From positions 2,548,458 to 2,612,457 of the forward strand of contig NC_015152.1 in the NCBI RefSeq assembly GCF_000190435.1: a stretch of 64,000 bases of DNA, read 5' to 3'. The position numbers and the translations under genes were made by a program. Below the pieces are notes generated by a model. It saw only the letters and a list, made by a program, of their open reading frames with translations. It had not been told where the DNA came from and ran no database searches. How positions within the stretch are numbered: position 1 is the first letter of the stretch; every line of letters starts with the position of its first letter. This DNA is from Sphaerochaeta globosa str. Buddy. Its GTDB lineage: Bacteria; Spirochaetota; Spirochaetia; Sphaerochaetales; Sphaerochaetaceae. Positions 26,291-36,311 of this stretch are shown in pieces.

Positions 26291-26473
26291 ATCAGAAAAT
26301 TATTCGTAAGAGATGTTTAAAAATTGGTTTCTATTAATTCCTGCATAAAGCCAAGAATTTTTTTCAAAAACATGCTAATAGTGATATAATACATACTATA
26401 TTCCAATTATAAGGAAATTTTGATTGCCTTCCTAAAAATAAATACTTTTTTTGTTCGGAAGAAGGAGCTTGCA

Positions 26474-27400
26474 ATGCCTGAAAATATTGATCTCCAAACA
26501 AGAATGGAATGCTTTCTTAATAACCACATAATTGAAGGTATGAGCAGGGAGTGGATTGAGCATCATTACTTGACCCTTTACGATGAAATCAGCACAGATC
26601 CAGAAATGATAGATGCAAATGCGAGTCAAATCATCGAAGAAACTGAAACATATCTTCGCGATATAATAGTTTCATATGAGAAAGTAAAACTACTTGGGCA
26701 TAGTGATGCTTTTTCACAAGTCTATGCTGAAAAATTTTTTATAGAAGAGAATGACTCAACAGTTAAAGATGCTGCCTACAGATATTTATATTCACTTGAT
26801 AAAAATATATCGTATGAGGAAAAAAGTAAGCTTATATTCGATGAGGCTTACATCGATTGGCTAAAACAAGGAAAAGATCCAATCGAATGCAACAAGTATG
26901 CCCAAGAAATTTCTCATGGAGAATTCGATTCTCGAGCCACGGAAAAAGCAGAACAATATTTCCATTACTATAAGTCAGCCATAGAAAACGGTGATTCCTC
27001 CACTTATTCGAACATTTATGCTGATAGTCTTTCCAGTGGAGACCCTCTGGAATTTGCGCAAGTGAAAGCCAGGACTTATGAAGAACAGATTCTTGAGGGA
27101 AACGGGGAAGAATATTCTGAATATTATGCAGACAAGTTTGCTGATAAGTTTTTTAATGCAGACGCAAGGGGGTTGATTGAGACAGATCTAGATCGACTTT
27201 ATTATAAGATGATTGCAAGGGTTCAAGCGTATATACACTTCAACAAAGAAACCTATAATCTAAAAATATATGGAGATATTTACGAGAACATCTATCTCAA
27301 CTACTTTTTTAGTCCAGCTTCAAAAGATAAAGACTTTGTTGTCCATGAGGACTTGGAAAAAGAGATTGAAGATAAATATTATTGGAGCATTAATAGGTAA
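26474..27400 (+). CDS. Acidic helical protein with degenerate repeats
   Basis: About 308 residues, strongly acidic and tyrosine-rich. Degenerate units of roughly 35 residues centred on YAEKF, YAQEIS, YADSLSSG and YADKFADKF suggest a solenoid of helical repeats. No catalytic motif, signal peptide or membrane segment is visible. GGAG eight bases before ATG 26474 decides the start (MPENIDLQTRMECF) over an earlier ATT/ATG frame start at 26420. A TATAAT-like -10 lies near 26386. It stands alone between the TIR operon and a doubly interrupted gene. Function unknown. Confidence 0.6.
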   Translation: MPENIDLQTRMECFLNNHIIEGMSREWIEHHYLTLYDEISTDPEMIDANASQIIEETETYLRDIIVSYEKVKLLGHSDAFSQVYAEKFFIEENDSTVKDAAYRYLYSLDKNISYEEKSKLIFDEAYIDWLKQGKDPIECNKYAQEISHGEFDSRATEKAEQYFHYYKSAIENGDSSTYSNIYADSLSSGDPLEFAQVKARTYEEQILEGNGEEYSEYYADKFADKFFNADARGLIETDLDRLYYKMIARVQAYIHFNKETYNLKIYGDIYENIYLNYFFSPASKDKDFVVHEDLEKEIEDKYYWSINR

Positions 27401-27634
27401 ACTACCGGCGTTATTCAGATGACATTTTCTATAAATCTCTATGTTCATATCAATCGGCATGCATTGTCTTTTTGATCAATAGAAAAATTGTAATTTATTT
27501 ATCAGTTTCCATTAATCTTTACCAAGTTATGTGTTACAAGGCATAACAATGTGAACAGGCATGGCAATTGTCCATTAGATGGTAATTTTAATACTGTCTG
27601 GATGAGTTGTCACGATATTCTCTATAGTCCGAAA

Positions 27635-27662
27635 GAGAGGGCTGTAGTTAACAAGCCCTCTC
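27635..27662 (-). terminator. Hairpin downstream of the small Gly/Asn-rich gene
   Basis: A perfect nine-pair stem, GAGAGGGCT/AGCCCTCTC, with a ten-base loop. The following T-run is short on either strand, so termination is likely but not certain. Confidence 0.5.
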
Positions 27663-27683
27663 CTATTATTCAATTAAAAAGAA

Positions 27684-27830
27684 TTACTTTTTACCTCCCT
27701 TTTTCCCATTGTTTGCAGGAGGATTATTACCTCGGTTTCCTCCACTGGGTTTGCTGTTTGGAGCCTTGGTTGGAAAGTTTCCACCGGTTTCAAAAAATGG
27801 GTTTCCAGGTCTTACAGTAGCTTTTGCCAT
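27684..27830 (-). CDS. Hidden 48-residue Gly/Asn/Pro/Lys-rich protein
   Basis: A short frame starting MAKATVRPGNPFFETGGNFP and ending with an unstructured, basic tail of GN, GK and KK repeats (NNGKKGGKK). GGAGGC seven bases before the ATG is a strong ribosome site, and a perfect nine-pair hairpin follows the stop. The composition suggests a disordered nucleic-acid-binding peptide. It is transcribed away from the interrupted gene at 27867, from the short space between the two starts. No family is recognised. Confidence 0.6.
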   Translation of the reverse strand: MAKATVRPGNPFFETGGNFPTKAPNSKPSGGNRGNNPPANNGKKGGKK

Positions 27831-28607
27831 AAAATTGCCTCCAATTTTTCTTGATAGTAGAAATATATGACTCTACACTTAAAAAAACTAACAAAAGAAG
27901 AGACATTTTTTGAGATGAATGAACAATATGGATTCCCTTCTCTAGAGCAGATAAATCGCTTCATGAGGATTGTTCTTGGTGATAAGGCTCTTATTGAAAT
28001 CCTAAAAGCAAAGAGAAATATTCATAATGCAGATGCATGCATTGTAAAAGATTGGAATCGAATATGTAGAGGAGAATATGCGGGTTCTAAAAAATCAGAT
28101 AGTTTCAAGGGCGAAATCGGAAGCGCCTGCTACTTGTGGTTCGAAGAATATGAGTGCACTAAGAAGCTGGGCAGCATTTTCTATCACTTGATTCTGGGGT
28201 GGTATGAATACCTTGCAAGTTCTGAGTGTTTATTGACAATTCCTGAATTTTCAACAAAGACCTTTGTTCAGAGGATTGCTTTGGAATTCTTTCTTAATAT
28301 TTACAAATATTTTCCAGATAGCATAGATACTAAAAAACTGCTTTTAGAATCATGTACCTATGAGATGGTATTCAAGAATGTGAAGGAATCGCTAAAACTA
28401 CCAAAATTATCTAAACTCTATGATGACTTCGATCGGAAAGCTCAAAATATTGAAAGCTGTTCTGAATCATCAGAATATGGAAGAACACTAAAACGGGTAG
28501 TAATGAAGAATGTAAACCCAAGTAAATGGGAATTCTTCAAGCGTCTGATAGAAATTTATCCGGAACAAAAAGAGCTGTTACTTCAACAATATTTCATTAA
28601 TAATTTA

Positions 28608-29801
28608 AAACCCTCTTTTGCACAGTGTTGGTCGCCAACTGCAAATAGAGCGTTAGTTTGAGTATTTCTCTCTGTAACTGAGCGAAATAGGGTTTTCGAA
28701 AACCCTGTTGAGTAGAGTTTCAATCTTTTTGTACGGGTCGTTGGGAGGATTGACAATAAAAGCAAAGAGGTTCAAGTAATCAGAGAGATTGGCTCTGTCA
28801 AAACCGGAATGCGAGTTCAGGAACTGCTTGAGCTGTCGACAGCGCTGGTTGATTTCGTTCATTGGATTTTCCTTGTCAGGCAAGCCTTTGAGCGACTTCG
28901 AGCTATGAGCTTCACTCACCAAGTGCAGGTCTTTCACCAGACTGTCATGGCTTTTCTCTCTATCATGGACAAGGGTTGTCCCTGGCTCGATATGATGAAG
29001 GAATGCCTCCAACGTTTTCTTGGAGGATGTCTTTCCGTTCCCCTCGATGGTACAGAAAACATGGCCGGAGAGATCGCATCCTATCCCCATGCAGATCTGG
29101 TTTCGTGATAGACCACGATACTGCAGCCCATCCTCCTTCATCTGGATATCTTCTTTCCTCAGCTTGTAGAAGGTCTCATCGATGTAAGCTTTTCCCCTGA
29201 GAACAATAGTATCTTGGTATCCCCTGAGTGTAAGGCAGAGTTTGGATGTCCAGTAATTCGTTGTTGTGTCGCTGTTTCTGTTTGATTTCGATACTGAGTT
29301 GAAGCTCTGCATCCTGAACAAGCCGAGCAGATAATCCACCCATTCGCTTATGGGTATCTTGTGGTTGTCGAATATGGTGCCCGTTGTGACCGTGAAAGTC
29401 CTTTCGCAATCCGAACACCGGTAACGTCTGACATGGTTGCTCGTGAATCCGTATTTCTGGATCTTGAGGCTCTGGCAATACCGGCACTCCTGGGGTGCAT
29501 AGGAGTTGAGAAGCTCACTTTCTTCGGTGTCCGAAATTGAGGGATGCTTCTTCTTGTAGTTGGACAGATTGATTGCATCAATGAATGATTGCAACGGGGT
29601 CGCATCGTCCTTGCCGGTCCAGGGTGTCTCCTTCCTGGATGAAGTGATATGCTTGGGCATTGTGGTAGTCCTAAGCATTGGGAGAACAATGGGCAGGGAC
29701 TACCACATCTTCTGCTCCATCGCCCTCTCAATGCCTTATTACCTTACCACTAATTTCAATATTTTGCTAACAGTTTACCAACACTGTGCAAAAGAGGGTT
29801 T
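28608..29801 (-). mobile_element. IS1595-family element with 8-bp target duplication (copy B)
   Basis: Terminal inverted repeats begin AAACCCTCTTTTGCACAG and run to GTTGGT at both ends. The eight-base duplication ATAATTTA is perfect (28600-28607 and 29802-29809). The element is 1194 bp and sits inside a protein-coding gene. Confidence 0.93.
28653..29678 (-). CDS. IS1595-family (ISXO2-like) transposase, copy B
   Basis: A 341-residue transposase with the zinc ribbon CRYCQSLK and CSDCERTF and the ISXO2-like DDE region starting at AYIDETFYKLR, then LVHDREKSHDSLV and KENPMNEINQRC. It is intact and collinear with copy A (the same HKIPISEW segment) but differs at many positions, so the two are separate IS species, not recent duplicates. 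Confidence 0.88.
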   Translation of the reverse strand: MLRTTTMPKHITSSRKETPWTGKDDATPLQSFIDAINLSNYKKKHPSISDTEESELLNSYAPQECRYCQSLKIQKYGFTSNHVRRYRCSDCERTFTVTTGTIFDNHKIPISEWVDYLLGLFRMQSFNSVSKSNRNSDTTTNYWTSKLCLTLRGYQDTIVLRGKAYIDETFYKLRKEDIQMKEDGLQYRGLSRNQICMGIGCDLSGHVFCTIEGNGKTSSKKTLEAFLHHIEPGTTLVHDREKSHDSLVKDLHLVSEAHSSKSLKGLPDKENPMNEINQRCRQLKQFLNSHSGFDRANLSDYLNLFAFIVNPPNDPYKKIETLLNRVFENPISLSYREKYSN

Positions 29802-30236
29802 ATAATTTAAAAAAGGCTTTTTTAGATGTTTTCGGATTTACAGAAGCTGATTGGTCAAAAATTATGGATTTACAAAAATCAGCTATTGAAGATGCCGTTC
29901 ACTACCCATCGATAGAACATAGCTTCCATAAGATATTACTAAATTTGCCAACACTTATCACATGTGATTTGATTAGTGTTCTGAACAATCTGAAAGCTTC
30001 TTTCAATTCTCCATCAGTCAAGCAATATAAAAAATATCTAGAAGATAAAGTGCCTCATTGTTGTAGCTTTTTACTTCCGTGGATAGAAGGATATTATGAG
30101 GTAAAAAAAGGCAATTTTAAATGCGCTGTTAGGGTCGGGCGGATTGAACCATTAGGAGACAGGAAGAAAGAACCAATTTGGGTCAGTCACAACCAAAGTC
30201 AGAGTAAATAAACCAAATCTGCCAAGATTCATTTCT

Positions 30237-31019
30237 TTATCTGAACTTGAGGAAGTTCAACTCAATCTGCTCCCTATCCGAACCTCTGTGACTCTGCCCA
30301 GAAAAGGTCATGCAGATGGCCTTGTCCCAAAGTCTGTCGATGGCACATTCAAGAGCATCATCCTCATCAAACACTTCCGGCCACTGAGAAAGATCTTTGT
30401 TGCTGGTAAGAACAATGCTTCCCGTCTCCTTCAGTCCTATTCGGTCAACCAATTGGAAGAACAGAAGCGTCTCCTGCCTGTTGAGCTTGCAGTATCCCAC
30501 CTCATCGACAATAAGGCAGGAATACTTGGAAAGTCCGTTCAGGAGTTTTCCGGTCTTTTCTCCGACAATCGCATCATGAAACTTATCTTTCAGCTCATCC
30601 ATCTTGATGAAGTACGCCTTCATCTTGTTGCTGCAGCATTCATTCCCGATGGCCATAGCAAGGTGGGTTTTACCAGTTCCCGTCGGTCCAATCATTATTA
30701 CATTTCTCTTTGAACTGATGAAGGAAAGGCTTTTCAATGATAGAACCTGCCTTTTTGCCTTCTCGTTGAGAAGATCCATGTTGAAGTTGCCGAACAGGAG
30801 AGGATTTTTCTGTGGAATTCTCGAAAGCTTCTTCAAAGTGCTTATCGAAGACGCGTTCTTCTTCGCAACCATTGCGCCAAGGAGCCTGTCCAAGATGTCG
30901 AGTTCGGTTGGTGTAACATCAGAAGTCAGGCTCCATCCCAGGAAATCATCCGGTGAAAAAGGCAATTTCAGCTCCATTACGGCCTTCTCGTACCCGATGA
31001 GAAATTCGTCACTTGTCAT
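30237..31019 (-). CDS. istB: IS21-family helper ATPase IstB
   Basis: A 260-residue AAA+ ATPase with GPTGTGKTHLAMAIG (Walker A) and CLIVDEVGYC (Walker B), and the sensor-1-like LTSNKDLSQWPEVF. It overlaps istA by 11 bases. It loads on target DNA and activates the transposase. It is diverged from the IstB near the window start, confirming two different IS21 elements. Confidence 0.9.
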   Translation of the reverse strand: MTSDEFLIGYEKAVMELKLPFSPDDFLGWSLTSDVTPTELDILDRLLGAMVAKKNASSISTLKKLSRIPQKNPLLFGNFNMDLLNEKAKRQVLSLKSLSFISSKRNVIMIGPTGTGKTHLAMAIGNECCSNKMKAYFIKMDELKDKFHDAIVGEKTGKLLNGLSKYSCLIVDEVGYCKLNRQETLLFFQLVDRIGLKETGSIVLTSNKDLSQWPEVFDEDDALECAIDRLWDKAICMTFSGQSHRGSDREQIELNFLKFR

Positions 31020-32295
31020 TGAACGAATCCTCCTTCAGGATAGAGAACCTATCAAACCTCCTACTTGTATCCCTTGGAGGGACAAATGCCAATGTCGAGG
31101 TGACTTTTTGTGTCGGCTGTTCCTCCGGTTCAAGAGACCATTGTCCGATGCAGTTGTTCGGTTTTTTTGACCAGTTCACGTGATGCGCATAGAGTTCATC
31201 GTGTGTGTCAGGAGTAAGAATCTTGAGCACATCACCCGTTCTCTGGACCCTCACGAATTTGCCAGAATAGCAGAGGGGCACACCGTAGATCCTGTTCTCG
31301 TAATTCACGTATCCGTCATAAGAAATTGTCCTCATGGGAGCAAGATACGGGATTAGACGAGCAATTTCAGGAAGGATGGAAAAAGCTTCGTGCTTATAGT
31401 GCTCTTCCATCGGTACGACATCCCTGCTTCTGGTAATGACGTTGTTCTTCTCGTAACACCAAGTTCTGGCTTCGTTGTTGAGATCGGTTATGTTGGTGAA
31501 GGTCTTTCCGACTATGAAGTTCTGCTTCACATAGAGTATCAGCCGCTCGACAGCCCCCTTGGTGAAGGGATGAGCAACCTTGCACAGCTTGGTCTTGAAT
31601 CCGATCAAAGTCTGGAAGGCCTCGTATTCCTTGTTCCAGACAGGAGTCCCATCGCCAAGTCTCTTTATCACAACACTTTTCATATTGTCAGTAAGGACTG
31701 TCTTTGGGACTCCCATCACCATGAAGGCATGTACCATGCCGATGAAGAGGTTCTCCTGCTTGGCTGACGGAAAGAACTCCACGTATCGGAGACCGCAGTG
31801 ATGGCATACCATTGCAAAGCATGCACACTGCCAGATGTTGCCGTAATTATCGCAAACATTTACAAAACCCCAGTCCATCTGGAACATCTCTCCAGGCTCA
31901 GTGACATATCGTCGACCACGGTTTGGCGTGTTTGCTGCAAGGATCCTGCGGGCAGGCACCAGGTCAAGATGCTTACTGATGTAAGCCTTCACCGAAGTAT
32001 GGCTGCCTTTGTAGCCTTGCCTTCGTAGTGCATCAAAGATAACAGACGAATTCTTGATTCCTTTGGCAAGGTATTCAGTATTGATGAATTCCGAAAAGGG
32101 CGAAATCTTCGTCGTCTTCGACTTCCCGGTATTCCCGTTTGGCATGAGCTTGAAGTCATTCTTCTGCAGGTGCCTCAACTGTTGACGTGAAAGATGTAGC
32201 ATTCGTTCCAGCTCGGCAAGGTTCATCTTGCCGAACTTGGCTATAACATCTTTCACTGCTTGTGATAGTATGTCCTGTGTAATCTCTTGGGACAT
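31009..32295 (-). CDS. istA: IS21-family transposase IstA
   Basis: A 428-residue transposase, complete. It has an N-terminal HTH region (NLAELERMLHLSRQQLRHLQ), the first catalytic aspartate in FQMDWGFVNV, the second in VLTDNMKSVV, and the glutamate in TKGAVERLIL. The length and motif order match the family. The C-terminal region resembles the Mu-type beta-barrel. It is located 140 bases inside the element's right end. Confidence 0.9.
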   Translation of the reverse strand: MSQEITQDILSQAVKDVIAKFGKMNLAELERMLHLSRQQLRHLQKNDFKLMPNGNTGKSKTTKISPFSEFINTEYLAKGIKNSSVIFDALRRQGYKGSHTSVKAYISKHLDLVPARRILAANTPNRGRRYVTEPGEMFQMDWGFVNVCDNYGNIWQCACFAMVCHHCGLRYVEFFPSAKQENLFIGMVHAFMVMGVPKTVLTDNMKSVVIKRLGDGTPVWNKEYEAFQTLIGFKTKLCKVAHPFTKGAVERLILYVKQNFIVGKTFTNITDLNNEARTWCYEKNNVITRSRDVVPMEEHYKHEAFSILPEIARLIPYLAPMRTISYDGYVNYENRIYGVPLCYSGKFVRVQRTGDVLKILTPDTHDELYAHHVNWSKKPNNCIGQWSLEPEEQPTQKVTSTLAFVPPRDTSRRFDRFSILKEDSFNDK

Positions 32296-32951
32296 GTGTT
32301 CTCCTTTACTTGGCAGATTTGGCTATCCACCAGTATAGGGCCTCATGTCCCATTTCTGTTTTGGTTATTTTCTATTGTCTTGTATTGGTTGTTTTCATCC
32401 GGCTATTTGTGGTTGTTTTCGCCCGACGCCAACAGCGCTATGGAAAAGTATCAAGAAGCATTCAAATATCGCCATATGGCAAGTGATTTTTCTAGTTTTT
32501 TTCTGTGTCAGGCAATTTCACTTGCTTTGTATTCCTACGCCAAGAATGAGAGAGAATGCGGTAGGAGCTACTCAAGGAGAATCTCCAAAACAGCGAAAAC
32601 GTACAAGGAGTATTGGGAAGTAATACATCCAGGCACTGGTTTGGATTTACCAAAAACCATGAAGGATCGGGAAATCTGGTTCAATGATTGCTTCTCTCAG
32701 AATACTGTCCAAGATGTGATATCTGGGATAATTCGTTTTTCTGAGCAAAAGATTGATGAGCAGGTTTGCAAAGCATTAGCTGTAGTTTTTCCCAATTTGT
32801 TTGGAAGATGAGCTAATTGCTTTCAAATTGTTAGTAAGCAGATTTCTTTTGTTTTTTGGAAACAACTACCGATTATCCATACGTAGCCATTTATGAGTCA
32901 GTGAATTTTTTCCCTCTAACAGCCATAGAAGGTACTTGGTAAATTACACCA

Positions 32952-35900
32952 TTACTCATCAATAAGCGTATCCGATTCATCACTACTGTTATGCGTAAAA
33001 TGACTTGCATGTTCTCTTGATCGGTAGTGAGGGCTCAGGTTTATAAATAAAGCTTTCACTTCCTCCTTGCTGAGATTTCCAAACTGCTCTATGAGCTCTT
33101 CCTGCCTTGGTTGACCTAAAGTTATCCTATACAAGGTAAGCACCTTGAGCAGATATTCATATAATCCCTGATCCTTGCTTAGGGTAAATTGAGGAACAAT
33201 CCTTTCAATCTTATACCTTAGACTATCATCGTTCTGGTCAGATTTTTGGATTCCCCAGAATGGAATGAGTTCAGATGATTTTCCAGCGAAAGCTTTACTG
33301 GCCAAATCAAAGATTTCTGCCCACACATCATCATTAAACTGCGCATCTCTAAACCTACTAGCTAGATTCTTCCGGATTGCAAAATTCTTGAATCGATTTA
33401 TCCTACCTTCACGTTGCTCAAAATCAATCGGATTCGAAGGCAAGTTCCAATGCATAATTCTTCTGCAGTAGTAATGAAAATCAAGCCCTTCCTGGCCTAC
33501 CGAAGTTGTTGCCAATACGAATGGGTAGAATGGAGAATTAAAAGCATGACGCAGAGCATTTTTCCGTGAAACGGCCTTGTCTTCATCCTTGGTTTTATAG
33601 AACCCGGCTGCAAAATGTGTTCGCATTGACATCTTGTTATGAGATCCATCTACTTCATGGATTCTTGAATGGAAACTTTCGCAGGAATCGACTTGAATCG
33701 AAGCGGATCTGATGTTTACGTAGGAGGATAACAGACTGAACAATAATTTCCGGTCCGACTCACTTGATGACAGCCTGTTATCCTCTGAAACCATGTGAGC
33801 CCACTCATCCAAGACAGATTGAAAGCACCCTTCACAGCAGTATCTCAAAACTTGTTTCCAATGACCCTCTCCGCTATTGAGTTTTTCAGCCAATATAATT
33901 ATGGCAATCGCCTCAGGAGAATTGAATTTATCAATCATCCTTCGTGCCAACAATGAAGATTCCAATAACAATCCATCACTACTGCGATACGCACATACTG
34001 CAGGAGATCCCACTGTCATGAGAGCTAGTACTTCCACAAGATCTTCCGGAAGTTTCCCAGTAGGAGGATCTCGCAATTCTTCTCTTACTTTTTCCAGATG
34101 CTCTATCAGATTGCTTTTGTCATCCGCCAACTCATTTTTTCTGGTTTTAATCGCATTGATCCAGTTATCTACAAACCCGTGTTGCTGTTGATTATCAAGG
34201 ATCATTGGAATCAGATAATACCAACTGGCATCTGCCTGTCCGTCATTATCAACTGAAATTTGCAAGGAGGTAATGCGTTCAGCCAAATTCTGTTTGATTG
34301 ATTGAAAAAGATTATCATAGGTTAACTTACCATTTAGGGTAGCGATGGGATCAAATATTTTTGATAGCGTCATAGAAGGATACAAGAGCGTCAAATATTT
34401 ATGTCTTTGGTTTTCCTCGATTGATCCCAACTCCAATCTTCGAGCTGGATTCCTTCTCTCGCGTTTCTCACCATCAACATCTTTCTTGGACTTTCTGGTG
34501 AAATACTTGATATTCTTCAGCTTATCCTTAAGCTTCCCTAGTGTTTTCAATTCAAGTTCATATGACATGAGCGTAGCTATCATTCGTGGCACCATTTCCC
34601 ACGATGAAAATACTAAGATTTTTGAAAACATATCTTTGTTCTTGAAAGTTCCTTCCAAAGAGAAGCACGGCGATGAAGGTGGAACCCACAGCAGCAGTTC
34701 GTTGTTTCTTTCAAAAGCAATCTTCCTCAACATTTCAAACCGGGAATTCGGAATTGAAAAATCGGTATAGGTCTGAATCTTATTCCGATTTAACCAAACA
34801 GAGGGACTCTTCAGCAGTTTCTTCTGATGTGTAGAAAGATTGCTCCATTCATTTTTAAGGAACTTTTCCAGTTTTACCTTAATCTGATACTTATCGAGAT
34901 AGGATAACAAAAATGGAGCTGATTTAGCATATTCTATAGGTAAGTTTTCTTTCCCTAGACTTCGAAAAATTGCCTGTGTATCGAGATAAGAGACAATGTC
35001 CGACTCATTCGGAATAATTGGCACCGTATGGGTTTCATTGTCGATAAGATTTCCGGCATCCTCTGCGACATGTCGTTCTGTTTTGCATATATGTTTGGTC
35101 ATTGACTGTTCAACTGTGGTTTTGGCAACCTTCACCAATGCAAATCCTTTAGGCGTGAATTCACGTAATTTTTCTGAAAACGTATTCCAGTCCGTCTGGA
35201 ATTCTTTATCAATCTCAGAATTGTTCATTAAAAAATTCATGATTCCCATGAATTCTGAGTAGTGACTTTCTTCTTGAGGATCCTCCATCTCCTCCAAAGT
35301 TGAATAGAGCTTATACGGTGTGGCGGACAGCAGGAGAACCTTGGGATCATTACCTCCCGTTGAGGCAGAAAGAAACTTTCTTGCGAGCAGAGATGTTTCA
35401 GAGCCATCGTCAGCTGAGATCAAGTTTTTAAACCTTTGAAACTCATCCATGATAATCAGATCCGGTTCCAACCTGTTGATACTGATTTCTGCAAAAAGTA
35501 TACGCAAATTGCTGATGATATCGGCCGCATACGGAGACCGGTAATCAGGATCATTATCAATCTGCTGGCAACTCTCCTTCAATTGATCAATCAAGAATTT
35601 ATGAGTAGTAGTAAAAGCTTCAGACAACTTTGTTCCCATGAAGGCCAAATACGCACCACTGCTGAGATCATTACAATTTTCGACTTGCTCTTCATAGAAA
35701 TTACAGTCCCCATCCCAGTTCCTTTCCAACATCGCTCGATCGAATTTCAGAAATGACTTCAAGGAATCATACCAGATCCCAAATTCTTCGAGAGTTTTGG
35801 TCTTATTCAGCACAGCAAGAATCAAAGCTCGTTCAGCCTTTGTTCCGCCACTGGATTTCAACGAGAAGGAAGTAGCAGGGGTAAGTGGAATCAATTGAAA

Positions 35901-36311
35901 GTATCTCCCCTCCTGACCGATTCCATTATAATTTTGATATTCCTGTTGGAATATTTTCAGATGCTGCATCGAAAGCCGGGAATCAGCGATTCGATCAACC
36001 ATGAAATCTTTCTGTCCGGTAATGATTAGTTTTCGGAGATTCTGATCGGCAATGTTCTGGTTGGAGCAGACATATACAATCTTAAACAGCTCATCACCTT
36101 CCTCTCGATGCCACCGAGCCGTGGATGCAATTACCCCCTTGGCTATCAATGTTTTACCCAGACCAACTTCATCCGCAACAAGTACACGATTGTGGCAATC
36201 ATGAAAACACTTCATGACTTGCTTGACGGTTGCCCGTTGGAAATCCTTCAGCCCAGCAAGAGCTTTTTCTTCTAGAATCTTAAGTTCTTCTGGGGTAGGC
36301 AAATTACTCAT
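32952..36311 (-). CDS. SNF2-like SF2 helicase of the DUF6361/PLD operon
   Basis: An 1119-residue protein. Helicase motif I is VADEVGLGKTLIAKG, motif II LIIMDEFQRF (DEFQ in place of DEAH), motif III LLLSATPY, and motifs V-VI TTSVGQEGLDFHYY then DFEQREGRINRF. The wide insert between the two RecA lobes (about residues 340-830) is unusual. The fold is SNF2/RapA-like: a translocase on double-stranded nucleic acid. It overlaps the PLD gene by four bases (ATGA), and is the last gene of the operon. It likely supplies ATP-driven movement or remodelling for the nuclease. It is not a recognised DISARM or Dpd component by sequence alone. Confidence 0.8.
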   Translation of the reverse strand: MSNLPTPEELKILEEKALAGLKDFQRATVKQVMKCFHDCHNRVLVADEVGLGKTLIAKGVIASTARWHREEGDELFKIVYVCSNQNIADQNLRKLIITGQKDFMVDRIADSRLSMQHLKIFQQEYQNYNGIGQEGRYFQLIPLTPATSFSLKSSGGTKAERALILAVLNKTKTLEEFGIWYDSLKSFLKFDRAMLERNWDGDCNFYEEQVENCNDLSSGAYLAFMGTKLSEAFTTTHKFLIDQLKESCQQIDNDPDYRSPYAADIISNLRILFAEISINRLEPDLIIMDEFQRFKNLISADDGSETSLLARKFLSASTGGNDPKVLLLSATPYKLYSTLEEMEDPQEESHYSEFMGIMNFLMNNSEIDKEFQTDWNTFSEKLREFTPKGFALVKVAKTTVEQSMTKHICKTERHVAEDAGNLIDNETHTVPIIPNESDIVSYLDTQAIFRSLGKENLPIEYAKSAPFLLSYLDKYQIKVKLEKFLKNEWSNLSTHQKKLLKSPSVWLNRNKIQTYTDFSIPNSRFEMLRKIAFERNNELLLWVPPSSPCFSLEGTFKNKDMFSKILVFSSWEMVPRMIATLMSYELELKTLGKLKDKLKNIKYFTRKSKKDVDGEKRERRNPARRLELGSIEENQRHKYLTLLYPSMTLSKIFDPIATLNGKLTYDNLFQSIKQNLAERITSLQISVDNDGQADASWYYLIPMILDNQQQHGFVDNWINAIKTRKNELADDKSNLIEHLEKVREELRDPPTGKLPEDLVEVLALMTVGSPAVCAYRSSDGLLLESSLLARRMIDKFNSPEAIAIIILAEKLNSGEGHWKQVLRYCCEGCFQSVLDEWAHMVSEDNRLSSSESDRKLLFSLLSSYVNIRSASIQVDSCESFHSRIHEVDGSHNKMSMRTHFAAGFYKTKDEDKAVSRKNALRHAFNSPFYPFVLATTSVGQEGLDFHYYCRRIMHWNLPSNPIDFEQREGRINRFKNFAIRKNLASRFRDAQFNDDVWAEIFDLASKAFAGKSSELIPFWGIQKSDQNDDSLRYKIERIVPQFTLSKDQGLYEYLLKVLTLYRITLGQPRQEELIEQFGNLSKEEVKALFINLSPHYRSREHASHFTHNSSDESDTLIDE

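Larger units (their letters stand above)
30127..32434 (-). mobile_element. IS21-family element with 4-bp target duplication
   Basis: The ends read TGTTAGGGTCGGGCG (from 30127) and, on the opposite strand, TGTTGGCGTCGGGCG (from 32434). GCGC flanks both sides (30123-30126, 32435-32438). An inner repeat, CCAAATCTGCCAAG (30213-30226, inverted at 32309-32322), and AACCAA motifs fit the multiple end-binding sites of IS21. Total 2308 bp. It disrupts the same gene as the IS1595 copy. Confidence 0.9.
27867..32811 (+). pseudogene. 476-codon gene interrupted by two IS elements
   Basis: Three pieces belong to one frame: 27867-28607, 29810-30126 and 32439-32811. Removing the IS1595 element with one ATAATTTA copy joins FINNL to KKAFLDVF in frame; removing the IS21 element with one GCGC copy joins GNFKC to A-MEKYQEAF in frame. 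The restored protein of 476 residues is helical, lacks a signal peptide, and near residue 350 has GYYEVKKGNFKCAMEKYQEA, which resembles a TPR helix pair. The family is not recognised. The stretches past each junction in the present frames (such as KPSFAQCW) derive from the IS ends. Confidence 0.85.
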
